In this document: positions 38,216 through 52,011 of the stretch, one piece after another
How positions within the stretch are numbered: the stretch's first letter is position 1
How the letters are laid out: each line of letters begins with the position of its first letter
Assembly: GCA_964036045.1 (NCBI GenBank)
Contig: OZ038382.1
Coordinates: 42,796,090 to 42,860,089 of the forward strand
DNA from: Eutreptiella sp. 'Long Island Sound 2002'
Lineage: Eukaryota > Euglenozoa > Euglenophyceae > Eutreptiales > Eutreptiaceae
Direction of reading: 5' to 3'
DNA length: 64,000 nt
Made by a program: the position numbers and the translations under genes
Notes under the pieces: generated by a model
The model's input: only the letters and a program-made list of their open reading frames with translations
Database searches by the model: none
What the model was told of the DNA's origin: nothing

Positions 38216-41200
38216 AAGTGTGGTGATACTTGCCGACACAATATCTCCAAATTGAATTCGGGACTTTCTGTCAAGTTATTGCAGCTCCCCCTTCAGCGTT
38301 CCGGGAAGGCATTAGAAGAAAATTCAGAAGGGGCATGTTCCATATTTTTGCAAAAAAGTTTCATTTTGGTACGCCACATTTATTGGATTTTCAGGTTGCT
38401 GCGTGGTGGTTGGCTAGGCTGTACGCGTGCTTTCGTAAAGTGGCACCTTTCGCCCTACCCGTTGAAGTTTTCGCTCTGGTCCACTGCCACCACACACCCA
38501 CACTGCCATTGCACCCCCCGCCACCCCCGCGCGCGCGCGCTCGCTCGCCTCGTCTCGTCAAGCCAAGGCATGGCTGGCTTGGCTTGGCATGGTATGGTAT
38601 GGCTTGGTGTGAGAGCCAGGTGCTTTCATAATGAAGTGTGGTGATACTTGCCGACACAATATCTCAAAATTGAATTCGGGACTTTCTGTCAAGTAATTGC
38701 AGCTCCCCCTTCAGCGTTCCGGGAAGGCATTAGAAGAAAATTTAGAAGGGGCATGTTCCATATTTTTGCAAAAAAGTTTCATTTTGGTACGCCACATTTA
38801 TTGGATTTTCAGGTTGCTGCGTGGTGGTTGGCTAGGCTGTACGCGTGCTTTCGTAAAGTGGCACCTTTCGCCCTACCCGTTGAAGTTTTCGCTCTGGTCC
38901 ACTGCCACCACACACCCACACTGCCATTGCACCCCCCGCCACCCCCGCGCGCGCGCGCTCGCTCGCCTCGTCTCGTCAAGCCAAGGCATGGCTGGCTTGG
39001 CTTGGCATGGTATGGTATGGCTTGGTGTGAGAGCCAGGTGCTTTCATAATGAAGTGTGGTGATACTTGCCGACACAATATCTCAAAATTGAATTCGGGAC
39101 TTTCTGTCAAGTTATTGCAGCTCCCCCTTCAGCGTTCCGGGAAGGCATTAGAAGAAAATTTAGAAGGGGCATGTTCCATATTTTTGCAAAAAAGTTTCAT
39201 TTTGGTACGCCACATTTATTGGATTTTCAGGTTGCTGCGTGGTGGTTGGCTAGGCTGTACGCGTGCTTTCGTAAAGTGGCACCTTTCGCCCTACCCGTTG
39301 AAGTTTCCGCTCTGGTCCACTGCCACCACACACCCACACTGCCATTGCACCCCCCGCCACCCCCGCGCGCGCGCGCTCGCTCGCCTCGTCTCGTCAAGCC
39401 AAGGCATGGCTGGCTTGGCTTGGCATGGTATGGTATGGCTTGGTGTGAGAGCCAGGTGCTTTCATAATGAAGTGTGGTGATACTTGCCGACACAATATCT
39501 CAAAATTGAATTCGGGACTTTCTGTCCAGTTATTGCAGCTCCCCCTTCAGCGTTCCGGGAAGGCATTAGAAGAAAATTTAGAAGGGGCATGTTCCATATT
39601 TTTGCAAAAAAGTTTCATTTTGGTACGCCACATTTATTGGATTTTCAGGTTGCTGCGTGGTGGTTGGCTAGGCTGTACGCGTGCTTTCGTAAAGTGGCAC
39701 CTTTTGCCCTACCCGTTGAAGTTTCCGCTCTGGTCCACTGCCACCACACACCCACACTGCCATTGCACCCCCCGCCACCCCCGCGCGCGCGCGCTCGCTC
39801 GCCTCGTCTCGTCAAGCCAAGGCATGGCTGGCTTGGCTTGGCATGGTATGGTATGGCTTGGTGTGAGAGCCAGGTGCTTTCATAATGAAGTGTGGTGATA
39901 CTTGCCGACACAATATCTCAAAATTGAATTCGGGACTTTCTGTCAAGTTATTGCAGCTCCCCCTTCAGCGTTCCGGGAAGGCATTAGAAGAAAATTTAGA
40001 AGGGGCATGTTCCATATTTTTGCAAAAAAGTTTCATTTTGGTACGCCACATTTATTGGATTTTCAGGTTGCTGCGTGGTGGTTGGCTAGGCTGTACGCGT
40101 GCTTTCGTAAAGTGGCACCTTTCGCCCTACCCGTTGAAGTTTCCGCTCTGGTCCACTGCCACCACACACCCACACTGCCATTGCACCCCCCGCCACCCCC
40201 GCGCGCGCGCGCGCTCGCTCGCCTCGTCTCGTCAAGCCAAGGCATGGCTGGCTTGGCTTGGCATGGTATGGTATGGCTTGGTGTGAGAGCCAGGTGCTTT
40301 CATAATGAAGTGTGGTGATACTTGCCGACAAAATATCTCAAAATTGAATTCGGGACTTTCTGTCAAGTTATTGCAGCTCCCCCTTCAGCGTTCCGGGAAG
40401 GCATTAGAAGAAAATTTAGAAGGGGCATGTTCCATATTTTTGCAAAAAAGTTTCATTTTGGTACGCCACATTTATTGGATTTTCAGGTTGCTGCGTGGTG
40501 GTTGGCTAGGCTGTACGCGTGCTTTCGTAAAGTGGCACCTTTCGCCCTACCCGTTGAAGTTTCCGCTCTGGTCCACTGCCACCACACACCCACACTGCCA
40601 TTGCACCCCCCGCCACCCCCGCGCGCGCGCGCTCGCTCGCCTCGTCTCGTCAAGCCAAGGCATGGCTGGCTTGGCTTGGCATGGTATGGTATGGCTTGGT
40701 GTGAGAGCCAGGTGCCTTCATAATGAAGTGTGGTGATACTTGCCGACACAATATCTCAAAATTGAATTCGGGACTTTCTGTCAAGTTATTGCAGCTCCCC
40801 CTTCAGCGTTCCGGGAAGGCATTAGAAGAAAATTTAGAAGGGGCATGTTCCATATTTTTGCAAAAAAGTTTCATTTTGGTACGCCACATTTATTGGATTT
40901 TCAGGTTGCTGCGTGGTGGTTGGCTAGGCTGTACGCGTGCTTTCGTAAAGTGGCACCTTTCGCCCTACCCGTTGAAGTTTTCGCTCTGGTCCACTGCCAC
41001 CACACACCCACACTGCCATTGCACCCCCCGCCACCCCCGCGCGCGCGCGCTCGCTCGCCTCGTCTCGTCAAGCCAAGGCATGGCTGGCTTGGCTTGGCAT
41101 GGTATGGTATGGCTTCGTGTGAGAGCCAGGTGCTTTCATAATGAAGTGTGGTGATACTTGCCGACACAATATCTCAAAATTGAATTCGGGACTTTCTGTC

Positions 41201-44200
41201 AAGTTATTGCAGCTCCCCCTTCAGCGTTCCGGGAAGGCATTAGAAGAAAATTTAGAAGGGGCATGTTCCATATTTTTGCAAAAAAGTTTCATTTTGGTAG
41301 GCCACATTTATTGGATTTTCAGGTTGCTGCGTGGTGGTTGGCTAGGCTGTACGCGTGCTTTCGTAAAGTGGCACCTTTCGCCCTACCCGTTGAAGTTTCC
41401 GCTCTGGTCCACTGCCACCACACACCCACACTGCCATTGCACCCCCCGCCACCCCCGCGCGCGCGCGCTCGCTCGCCTCGTCTCGTCAAGCCAAGGCATG
41501 GCTGGCTTGGCTTGGCATGGTATGGTATGGCTTGGTGTGAGAGCCAGGTGCTTTCATAATGAAGTGTGGTGATACTTGCCGACACAATATCTCAAAATTG
41601 AATTCGGGACTTTCTGTCAAGTTATTGCAGCTCCCCCTTCAGCGTTCGGGGAAGGCATTAGAAGAAAATTTAGAAGGGGCATGTTCCATATTTTTGCAAA
41701 AAAGTTTCATTTTGGTACGCCACATTTATTGGATTTTCAGGTTGCTGCGTGGTGGTTGGCTAGGCTGTACGCGTGCTTTCGTAAAGTGGCACCTTTCGCC
41801 CTACCCGTTGAAGTTTCCGCTCTGGTCCACTGCCACCACACACCCACACTGCCATTGCACCCCCCGCCACCCCCGCGCGCGCGCGCTCGCTCGCCTCGTC
41901 TCGTCAAGCCAAGGCATGGCTGGCTTGGCTTGGCATGGTATGGTATGGCTTGGTGTCAGAGCCAGGTGCTTTCATAATGAAGTGTGGTGATACTTGCCGA
42001 CACAATATCTCAAAATTGAATTCGGGACTTTCTGTCAAGTTATTGCAGCTCCCCCTTCAGCGTTCCGGGAAGGCATTAGAAGAAAATTTAGAAGGGGCAT
42101 GTTCCATATTTTTGCAAAAAAGTTTCATTTTGGTACGCCACATTTATTGGATTTTCAGGTTGCTGCGTGGTGGTTGGCTAGGCTGTACACGTGCTTTCGT
42201 AAAGTGGCACCTTTCGCCCTACCCGTTGAAGTTTTCGCTCTGGTCCACTGCCACCACACACCCACACTGCCATTGCACCCCCCGCCACCCCCGCGCGCGC
42301 GCGCTCGCTCGCCTCGTCTCGTCAAGCCAAGGCATGGCTGGCTTGGCTTGGCATGGTATGGTATGGCTTGGTGTGAGAGCCAGGTGCTTTCATAATGAAG
42401 TGTGGTGATACTTGCCGACACAATATCTCAAAATTGAATTCGGGACTTTCTGTCAAGTTATTGCAGCTCCCCCTTCAGCGTTCCGGGAAGGCATTAGAAG
42501 AAAATTTAGAAGGGGCATGTTCCATATTTTTGCAAAAAAGTTTCATTTTGGTACGCCACATTTATTGGATTTTCAGGTTGCTGCGTGGTGGTTGGCTAGG
42601 CTGTACGCGTGCTTTCGTAAAGTGGCACCTTTCGCCCTACCCGTTGAAGTTTCCGCTCTGGTCCACTGCCACCACACACCCACACTGCCATTGCACCCCC
42701 CGCCACCCCCGCGCGCGCGCGCTCGCTCGCCTCGTCTCGTCACGCCAAGGCATGGCTGGCTTGGCTTGGCATGGTATGGTATGGCTTGGTGTCAGAGCCA
42801 GGTGCTTTCATAATGAAGTGTGGTGATACTTGCCGACACAATATCTCAAAATTGAATTCGGGACTTTCTGTCAAGTTATTGCAGCTCCCCCTTCAGCGTT
42901 CCGGGAAGGCATTAGAAGAAAATTCAGAAGGGGCATGTTCCATATTTTTGCAAAAAAGTTTCATTTTGGTACGCCACATTTATTGGATTTTCAGGTTGCT
43001 GCGTGGTGGTTGGCTAGGCTGTACGCGTGCTTTCGTAAAGTGGCACCTTTCGCCCTACCCGTTGAAGTTTTCGCTCTGGTCCACTGCCACCACACACCCA
43101 CACTGCCATTGCACCCCCCGCCACCCCCGCGCGCGCGCGCTCGCTCGCCTCGTCTCGTCAAGCCAAGGCATGGCTGGCTTGGCTTGGCATGGTATGGTAT
43201 GGCTTGGTGTGAGAGCCAGGTGCTTTCATAATGAAGTGTGGTGATACTTGCCGACACAATATCTCAAAATTGAATTCGGGACTTTCTGTCAAGTTATTGC
43301 AGCTCCCCCTTCAGCGTTCCGGGAAGGCATTAGAAGAAAATTTAGAAGGGGCATGTTCCATATTTTTGCAAAAAAGTTTCATTTTGGTACGCCACATTTA
43401 TTGGATTTTCAGGTTGCCGCGTGGTGGTTGGCTAGGCTGTACGTGTGCTTTCGTAAAGTGGCACCTTTCGCCCTACCCGTTGAAGTTTCCGCTCTGGTCC
43501 ACTGCCACCACACACCCACACTGCCATTGCACCCCACGCCACCCCCCCGCGCGCGCGCTCGCTCGCCTCGTCTCGTCAAGCCAAGGCATGGCTGGCTTGG
43601 CTTGGCATGGTATGGTATGGCTTGGTGTGAGAGCCAGGTGCTTTCATAATGAAGTGTGGTGATACTTGCCGACACAATATCTCAAAATTGAATTCGGGAC
43701 TTTCTGTCAAGTTATTGCAGCTCCCCCTTCAGCGTTCCGGGAAGGCATTAGAAGAAAATTTAGAAGGGGCATGTTCCATATTTTTGCAAAAAAGTTTCAT
43801 TTTGGTACGCCACATTTATTGGATTTTCAGGTTGCTGCGTGGTGGTTGGCTAGGCTGTACGCGTGCTTTCGTAAAGTGGCACCTTTCGCCCTACCCGTTG
43901 AAGTTTTCGCTCTGGTCCACTGCCACCACACACCCACACTGCCATTGCACCCCCCGCCACCCCCGCGCGCGCGCGCTCCCTCGCCTCGTCTCGTCAAGCC
44001 AAGGCATGGCTGGCTTGGCTTGGCATGGTATGGTATGGCTTGGTGTGAGAGCCAGGTGCTTTCATAATGAAGTGTGGTGATACTTGCCGACAAAATATCT
44101 CAAAATTGAATTCGGGACTTTCTGTCAAGTTATTGCAGCTCCCCCTTCAGCGTTCCGGGAAGGCATTAGAAGAAAATTTAGAAGGGGCATGTTCCATATT

Positions 44201-47200
44201 TTTGCAAAAAAGTTTCATTTTGGTACGCCACATTTATTGGATTTTCAGGTTGCTGCGTGGTGGTTGGCTAGGCTGTACGCGTGCTTTCGTAAAGTGGCAC
44301 CTTTCGCCCTACCCGTTGAAGTTTCCGCTCTGGTCCACTGCCACCACACACCCACACTGCCATTGCACCCCCCGCCACCCCCGCGCGCGCGCGCTCGCTC
44401 GCCTCGTCTCGTCAAGCCAAGGCATGGCTGGCTTGGCTTGGCATGGTATGGTATGGCTTGGTGTGAGAGCCAGGTGCTTTCATAATGAAGTGTGGTGATA
44501 CTTGCCGACACAATATCTCAAAATTGAATTCGGGACTTTCTGTCAAGTTATTGCAGCTCCCCCTTCAGCGTTCCGGGAAGGCATCAGAAGAAAATTTAGA
44601 AGGGGCATGTTCCATATTTTTGCAAAAAAGTTTCATTTTGGTACGCCACATTTATTGGATTTTCAGGTTGCTGCGTGGTGGTTGGCTAGGCTGTACGCGT
44701 GCTTTCGTAAAGTGGCACCTTTCGCCCTACCCGTTGAAGTTTCCGCTCTGGTCCACTGCCACCACACACCCACACTGCCATTGCACCCCCTGCCACCCCC
44801 GCGCGCGCGCGCTCGCTCGCCTCGTCTCGTCAAGCCAAGGCATGGCTGGCTTGGCTTGGCATGGTATGGTATGGCTTGGTGTGAGAGCCAGGTGCTTTCA
44901 TAATGAAGTGTGGTGATACTTGCCGACACAATATCTCAAAATTGAATTCGGGACTTTCTGTCAAGTTATTGCAGCTCCCCCTTCAGCGTTCCGGGAAGGC
45001 ATTAGAAGAAAATTTAGAAGGGGCATGTTCCATATTTTTGCAAAAAAGTTTCATTTTGGTACGCCACATTTATTGGATTTTCAGGTTGCTGCGTGGTGGT
45101 TGGCTAGGCTGTACGCGTGCTTTCGTAAAGTGGCACCTTTCGCCCTACCCGTTGAAGTTTCCGCTCTGGTCCACTGCCACCACACACCCACACTGCCATT
45201 GCACCCCCCGCCACCCCCGCGCGCGCGCGCTCGCTCGCCTCGTCTCGTCAAGCCAAGGCATGGCTGGCTTGGCTTGGCATGGTATGGTATCGCTTGGTGT
45301 GAGAGCCAGGTGCTTTCATAATGAAGTGTGGTGATACTTGCCGACACAATATCTCAAAATTGAATTCGGGACTTTCTGTCAAGTTATTGCAGCTCCCCCT
45401 TCAGCGTTCCGGGAAGGCATTAGAAGAAAATTTAGAAGGGGCATGTTCCATATTTTTGCAAAAAAGTTTCATTTTGGTACGCCACATTTATTGGATTTTC
45501 AGGTTGCTGCGTGGTGGTTGGCTAGGCTGTACGCGTGCTTTCGTAAAGTGGCACCTTTCGCCCTACCCGTTGAAGTTTTCGCTCTGGTCCACTGCCACCA
45601 CACACCCACACTGCCATTGCACCCCCCGCCACCCCCGCGCGCGCGCGCTCGCTCGCCTCGTCTCGTCAAGCCAAGGCATGGCTGGCTTGGCTTGGCATGG
45701 TATGGTATGGCTTGGTGTGAGAGCCAGGTGCTTTCATAATGAAGTGTGGTGATACTTGCCGACAAAATATCTCAAAATTGAATTCGGGACTTTCTGTCAA
45801 GTTATTGCAGGTCCCCCTTCAGCGTTCCGGGAAGGCATTAGAAGAAAATTTAGAAGGGGCATGTTCCATATTTTTGCAAAAAAGTTTCATTTTGGTACGC
45901 CACATTTATTGGATTTTCAGGTTGCTGCGTGGTGGTTGGCTAGGCTGTACGCGTGCTTTCGTAAAGTGGCACCTTTCGCCCTACCCGTTGAAGTTTCCGC
46001 TCTGGTCCACTGCCACCACACACCCACACTGCCATTGCACCCCCCGCCACCGCCGCGCGCGCGCGCTCGCTCGCCTCGTCTCGTCAAGCCAAGGCATGGC
46101 TGGCTTGGCTTGGCATGGTATGGTATGGCTTGGTGTGAGAGCCAGGTGCTTTCATAATGAAGTGTGGTGATACTTGCCGACACAATATCTCAAAATTGAA
46201 TTCGGGACTTTCTGTCAAGTTATTGCAGCTCCCCCTTCAGCGTTCTGGGAAGGCATTAGAAGAAAATTTAGAAGGGGCATGTTCCATATTTTTGCAAAAA
46301 AGTTTCATTTTGGTACGCCACATTTATTGGATTTTCAGGTTGCTGCGTGGTGGTTGGCTAGGCTGTACGCGTGCTTTCGTAAAGTGGCACCTTTCGCCCT
46401 ACCCGTTGAAGTTTTCGCTCTGGTCCACTGCCACCACACACCCACACTGCCATTGCACCCCCCGCCACCCCCGCGCGCGCGCGCTCGCTCGCCTCGTCTC
46501 GTCAAGCCAAGGCATGGCTGGCTTGGCTTGGCATGGTATGGTATGGCTTGGTGTGAGAGCCAGGTGCTTTCATAATGAAGTGTGGTGATACTTGCCGACA
46601 CAATATCTCAAAATTGAATTCGGGACTTTCTGTCAAGTTATTGCAGCTCCCCCTTCAGCGTTCCGGGAAGGCATTAGAAGAAAATTTAGAAGGGGCATGT
46701 TCCATATTTTTGCAAAAAAGTTTCATTTTGGTACGCCACATTTATTGGATTTTCAGGTTGCTGCGTGGTGGTTGGCTAGGCTGTACGCGTGCTTTCGTAA
46801 AGTGGCACCTTTCGCCCTACCCGTTGAAGTTTTCGCTCTGGTCCACTGCCACCACACACCCACACTGCCATTGCACCCCCCGCCACCCCCGCGCGCGCGC
46901 GCTCGCTCGCCTCGTCTCGTCAAGCCAAGGCATGGCTGGCTTGGCTTGGCATGGTATGGTATGGCTTGGTGTGAGAGCCAGGTGCTTTCATAATGAAGTG
47001 TGGTGATACTTGCCGACACAATATCTCAAAATTGAATTCGGGACTTTCTGTCAAGTTATTGCAGCTCCCCCTTCAGCGTTCCGGGAAGGCATTAGAAGAA
47101 AATTTAGGAGGGGCATGTTCCATATTTTTGCAAAAAAGTTTCATTTTGGTACGCCACATTTATTGGATTTTCAGGTTGCTGCGTGGTGGTTGGCTAGGCT

Positions 47201-48667
47201 GTACGCGTGCTTTCGTAAAGTGGCACCTTTCGCCCTACCCGTTGAAGTTTCCGCTCTGGTCCACTGCCACCACACACCCACACTGCCATTGCACCCCCCG
47301 CCACCCCCCCGCGCGCGCGCTCGCTCGCCTCGTCTCGTCAAGCCAAGGCATGGCTGGCTTGGCTTGGCATGGTATGGTATGGCTGGGTGTGAGAGCCAGG
47401 TGCTTTCATAATGAAGTGTGGTGATACTTGCCGACACAATATCTCAAAATTGAATTCGGGACTTTCTGTCAAGTTATTGCAGCTCCCCCTTCAGCGTTCC
47501 GGGAAGGCATTAGAAGAAAATTTAGAAGGGGCATGTTCCATATTTTTGCAAAAAAGTTTCATTTTGGTACGCCACATTTATTGGATTTTCAGGTTGCTGC
47601 GTGGTGGTTGGCTAGGCTGTACGCGTGCTTTCGTAAAGTGGCACCTTTCGCCCTACCCGTTGAAGTTTCCGCTCTGGTCCACTGCCACCACACACCCACA
47701 CTGCCATTGCACCCCCCGCCACCCCCGCGCGCGCGCGCTCGCTCGCCTCGTCTCGTCAAGCCAAGGCATGGCTGGCTTGGCTTGGCATGGTATGGTATGG
47801 CTTGGTGTGAGAGCCAGGTGCTTTCATAATGAAGTGTGGTGATACTTGCCGACACAATATCTCAAAATTGAATTCGGGACTTTCTGTCAAGTTATTGCAG
47901 CTCCCCCTTCAGCGTTCCGGGAAGGCATTAGAAGAAAATTTAGAAGGGGCATGTTCCATATTTTTGCAAAAAAGTTTCATTTTGGTACGCCACATTTATT
48001 GGATTTTCAGGTTGCTGCGTGGTGGTTGGCTAGGCTGTACGCGTGCTTTCGTAAAGTGGCACCTTTCGCCCTACCCGTTGAAGTTTCCGCTCTGGTCCAC
48101 TGCCACCACACACCCACACTGCCATTGCACCCCCCGCCACCCCCGCGCGCGCGCGCTCGCTCGCCTCGTCTCGTCAAGCCAAGGCATGGCTGGCTTGGCT
48201 TGGCATGGTATGGTATGGCTTGGTGTGAGAGCCAGGTGCTTTCATAATGAAGTGTGGTGATACTTGCCGACACAATATCTCAAAATTGAATTCGGGACTT
48301 TCTGTCAAGTTATTGCAGCTCCCCCTTCAGCGTTCCGGGAAGGCATTAGAAGAAAATTTAGAAGGGGCATGTTCCATATTTTTGCAAAAAAGTTTCATTT
48401 TGGTACGCCACATTTATTGGATTTTCAGGTTGCTGCGTGGTGGTTGGCTAGGCTGTACGCGTGCTTTCGTAAAGTGGCACCTTTCGCCCTACCCGTTGAA
48501 GTTTCCGCTCTGGTCCACTGCCACCACACACCCACACTGCCATTGCACCCCCCGCCACCCCCGCGCGCGCGCGCTCGCTCGCCTCGTCTCGTCAAGCCAA
48601 GGCATGGCTGGCTTGGCTTGGCATGGTATGGTATGGCTTGGTGTGAGAGCCAGGTGCTTTCATAATG
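38216..48667. repeat. Monomers 92-116, mosaic of T256 and T256C
   Basis: Starts: 38216, 38634, 39052, 39470, 39888, 40308, 40726, 41144, 41562, 41980, 42398, 42816, 43234, 43652, 44070, 44488, 44906, 45324, 45742, 46160, 46578, 46996, 47414, 47832, 48250. All are 418 bp except 39888 (420). Sixteen carry T256C (GTTTCCGCTC). The nine with T are 38216, 38634, 40726, 41980, 42816, 43652, 45324, 46160 and 46578. C24A (CGACAAAATATC) recurs in 40308, 44070 and 45742, always with T256C. GTGTCAGAG recurs in 41562 and 42398. No single period explains the order. Confidence 0.9.
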
Positions 48668-51600
48668 AAGTGTGGTGATACTTGCCGACACAATATCTCA
48701 AAATTGAATTCGGGACTTTCTGTCAAGTTATTGCAGCTCCCCCTTCAGCGTTCCGGGAAGGCATTAGAAGAAAATTTAGAAGGGGCATGTTCCATATTTT
48801 TGCAAAAAAGTGTCATTTTGGTACGCCACATTTATTGGATTTTCAGGTTGCTGCGTGGTGGTTGGCTAGGCTGTACGCGTGCTTTCGTAAAGTGGCACCT
48901 TTCGCCCTACCCGTTGAAGTTTTCGCTCTGGTCCACTGCCACCACACACCCACACTGCCATTGCACCCCCCGCCACCCCCGCGCGCGCGCGCTCGCTCGC
49001 CTCGTCTCGTCAAGCCAAGGCATGGCTGGCTTGGCTTGGCATGGTATGGTATGGCTTGGTGTGAGAGCCAGGTGCTTTCATAATGAAGTGTGGTGATACT
49101 TGCCGACACAATATCTCAAAATTGAATTCGGGACTTTCTGTCAAGTTATTGCAGCTCCCCCTTCAGCGTTCCGGGAAGGCATTAGAAGAAAATTTAGAAG
49201 GGGCATGTTCCATATTTTTGCAAAAAAGTTTCATTTTGGTACGCCACATTTTTTGGATTTTCAGGTTGCTGCGTGGTGGTTGGCTAGGCTGTACGCGTGC
49301 TTTCGTAAAGTGGCACCTTTCGCCCTAATCGTTGAAGTTTCCGCTCTGGTCCACTGCCACCACACACCCACACTGCCATTGCACCCCCCGCCACCCCCGC
49401 GCGCGCGCGCTCGCTCGCCTCGTCTCGTCAAGCCAAGGCATGGCTGGCTTGGCTTGGCATGGTATGGTATGGCTTGGTGTGAGAGCCAGGTGCTTTCATA
49501 ATGAAGTGTGGTGATACTTGCCGACACAATATCTCAAAATTGAATTCGGGACTTTCTGTCAAGTTTTTGCAGCTCCCCCTTCAGCGTTCCAGAAAGGCAT
49601 TAGAAGAAAATTTAGAAGGGGCATGTTCCATATTTTTGCAAAAAAGTTTCATTTTGGTACGCCACATTTATTGGATTTTCAGGTTGCTGCGTGGTGGTTG
49701 GCTAGGCTGTACGCGTGCTTTCGTAAAGTGGCACCTTTCGCCCTACCCGTTGAAGTTTTCGCTCTGGTCCACTGCCACCACACACCCACACTGCAATTGC
49801 ACCCCCCGCCACCCCCGCGCGCGCGCGCTCGCTCGCCTCGTCTCGTCAAGCCAAGGCATGGCTGGCTTGGCTTGGCATGGTATGGTATGGCTTGGTGTGA
49901 GAGCCAGGTGCTTTCATAATGAAGTGTGGTGATACTTGCCGACACAATATCTCAAAATTGAATTCGGGACTTTCTGTCAAGTTATTGCACCTCCCTTTTC
50001 AGCGTTCCGGGAAGGCATTAGAAGAAAATTTAGAAGGGGCATGTTCCATATTTTTGCAAAAAAGTTTCATTTTGGTACGCCACATTTATTGGATTTTCAG
50101 GTTGCTGCGTGGTGGTTGGCTAGGCTGTACGCGTGCTTTCGTAAAGTGGCACCTTTCGCCCTACCCGTTGAAGTTTCCGCTCTGGTCCACTGCCACCACA
50201 CACCCACACTGCCATTGCACCCCCCGCCACCCCCGCGCGCGCGCGCTCGCTCGCCTCGTCTCGTCAAGCCAAGGCATGTCTGGCTTGGCTTGGCATGGTA
50301 TGGTATGGCTTGGTGTGAGAGCCAGGTGCTTTCATAATGAAGTGTGGTGATACTTGCCGACACAATATCTCAAAATTGAATTCGGGACTTTCTGTCAAGT
50401 TATTGCAGCTCCCCCTTCAGCGTTCCGGGAAGGCATTAGAAGAAAATTTAGAAGGGGCATGTTCCATATTTTTGCAAAAAAGTTTCATTTTGGTACGCCA
50501 CATTTATTGGATTTTCAGGTTGCTGCGTGGTGGTTGGCTAGGCTGTACGCGTGCTTTCGTAAAGTGGCACCTTTCGCCCTACCCGTTGAAGTTTTCGCTC
50601 TGGTCCACTGCCACCACACACCCACACTGCCATTGCACCCCCCGCCACCCCCGCGCGCGCGCGCTCGCTCGCCTCGTCTCGTCAAGCCAAGGCATGGCTG
50701 GCTTGGCTTGGCGGGTTATGGTATGGCTTGGTGTGAGAGCCAGGTGCTTTCATAATGAAGTGTGGTGATACTTGCCGACACAATATCTCAAAATTGAATT
50801 CGGGACTTTCTGTCAAGTTATTGCAGCTCCCCCTTCAGCGTTCCGGGAAGGCATTAGAAGAAAATTTAGAAGGGGCCTGTTCCATATTTTTGCAAAAAAG
50901 TTTCATTTTGGTACGCCACATTTATTGGATTTTCAGGTTGTTGCGTGGTGGTTGGCTAGGCTGTACGCGTGCTTTCGTAAAGTGGCACCTTTCGCCCTAC
51001 CCGTTGAAGTTTTCGCTCTGGTCCACCGCCACACACACCCACACTGCCATTGCACCCCCCGCCACCCCCCGCGCGCGCGCGCTCGCTCGCCTCGTCTCGT
51101 CAAGCCAAGGCATGGCTGGCTTGGCTTGGCATGGTATGGTATGGCTTGGTGTGAGAGCCAGGTGCTTTCATAATGAAGTGTGGTGATACTTGCCGACACA
51201 ATATCTCAAAATTGAATTCGGGACTTTCTGTCAAGTTATTGCAGCTCCCCCTTCAGCGTTCCGGGAAGGCATTAGAAGAAAATTTAGAAGGGGCATGTTC
51301 CATATTTTTGCAAATAAGTTTCATTTTGGTACGCCACATTTATTGGATTTTCAGGTTGCTGCGTGGTGGTTGGCTAGGCTGTACGCGTGCTTTCGTAAAG
51401 TGGCACCTTTCGCCCTACCCGTTGAAGTTTCCGCTCTGGTCCACTGCCACCACACACCCACACTGCCATTGCACCGCCCGCCACCCCCGCGCGCGCGCGC
51501 TCGCTCGCCTCGTCTCGTCAAGCCAAGGCATGGCTGGCTTGGCTTGGCATGGTATGGTATGGCTTGGTGTGAGAGCCAGGTGCTTTCATAATGAAGTGTG

Positions 51601-52011
51601 GTGATACTTCCCGACACAATATCTCAAAATTGAATTCGGGACTTTCTGTCAAGTTAATGCAGCTCCCCCTTCAGCGTTCCGGGAAGGCATTAGAAGAAAA
51701 TTTAGAAGGGGCATGTTCCATATTTTTGCAAAAAAGTTTCATTTTGGTACGCCACATTTATTCGATTTTCAGGTTGCTGCGTGGTGGTTGGCTAGGCTGT
51801 ACGCGTGCTTTCGTAAAGTGGCACCTTTCGCCCTACCCGTTGAAGTTTTCGCTCTGGTCCACTGCCACCACACACCCACACTGCCATTGCACCCCCTGCC
51901 ACCCCCGCGCGCGCGCGCTCGCTCGCCTCGTCTCGTCAAGCCAAGGCATGGCTGGCTTGGCTTGGCATGGTATGGTATGGCTTGGTGTGAGAGCCAGGTG
52001 CTTTCTTAATG
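48668..52011. repeat. Monomers 117-124, divergent pocket
   Basis: Starts: 48668, 49086, 49504, 49922, 50340, 50758, 51176, 51594, all 418 bp. Private changes are denser than in neighbours: unit 118 has CATTTTTTGG and CCCTAATCG, unit 119 AGTTTTTGC, CCAGAAAGG and CTGCAATTG, unit 120 GCACCTCCCTTTT and CATGTCTGG, unit 122 several including one lost and one gained base, and unit 124 CTTCCCGAC, GTTAATGC, TTCGATT, CCCCTGCC and TTCTTAATG. The monomers to the right return at once to near consensus. Confidence 0.88.
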
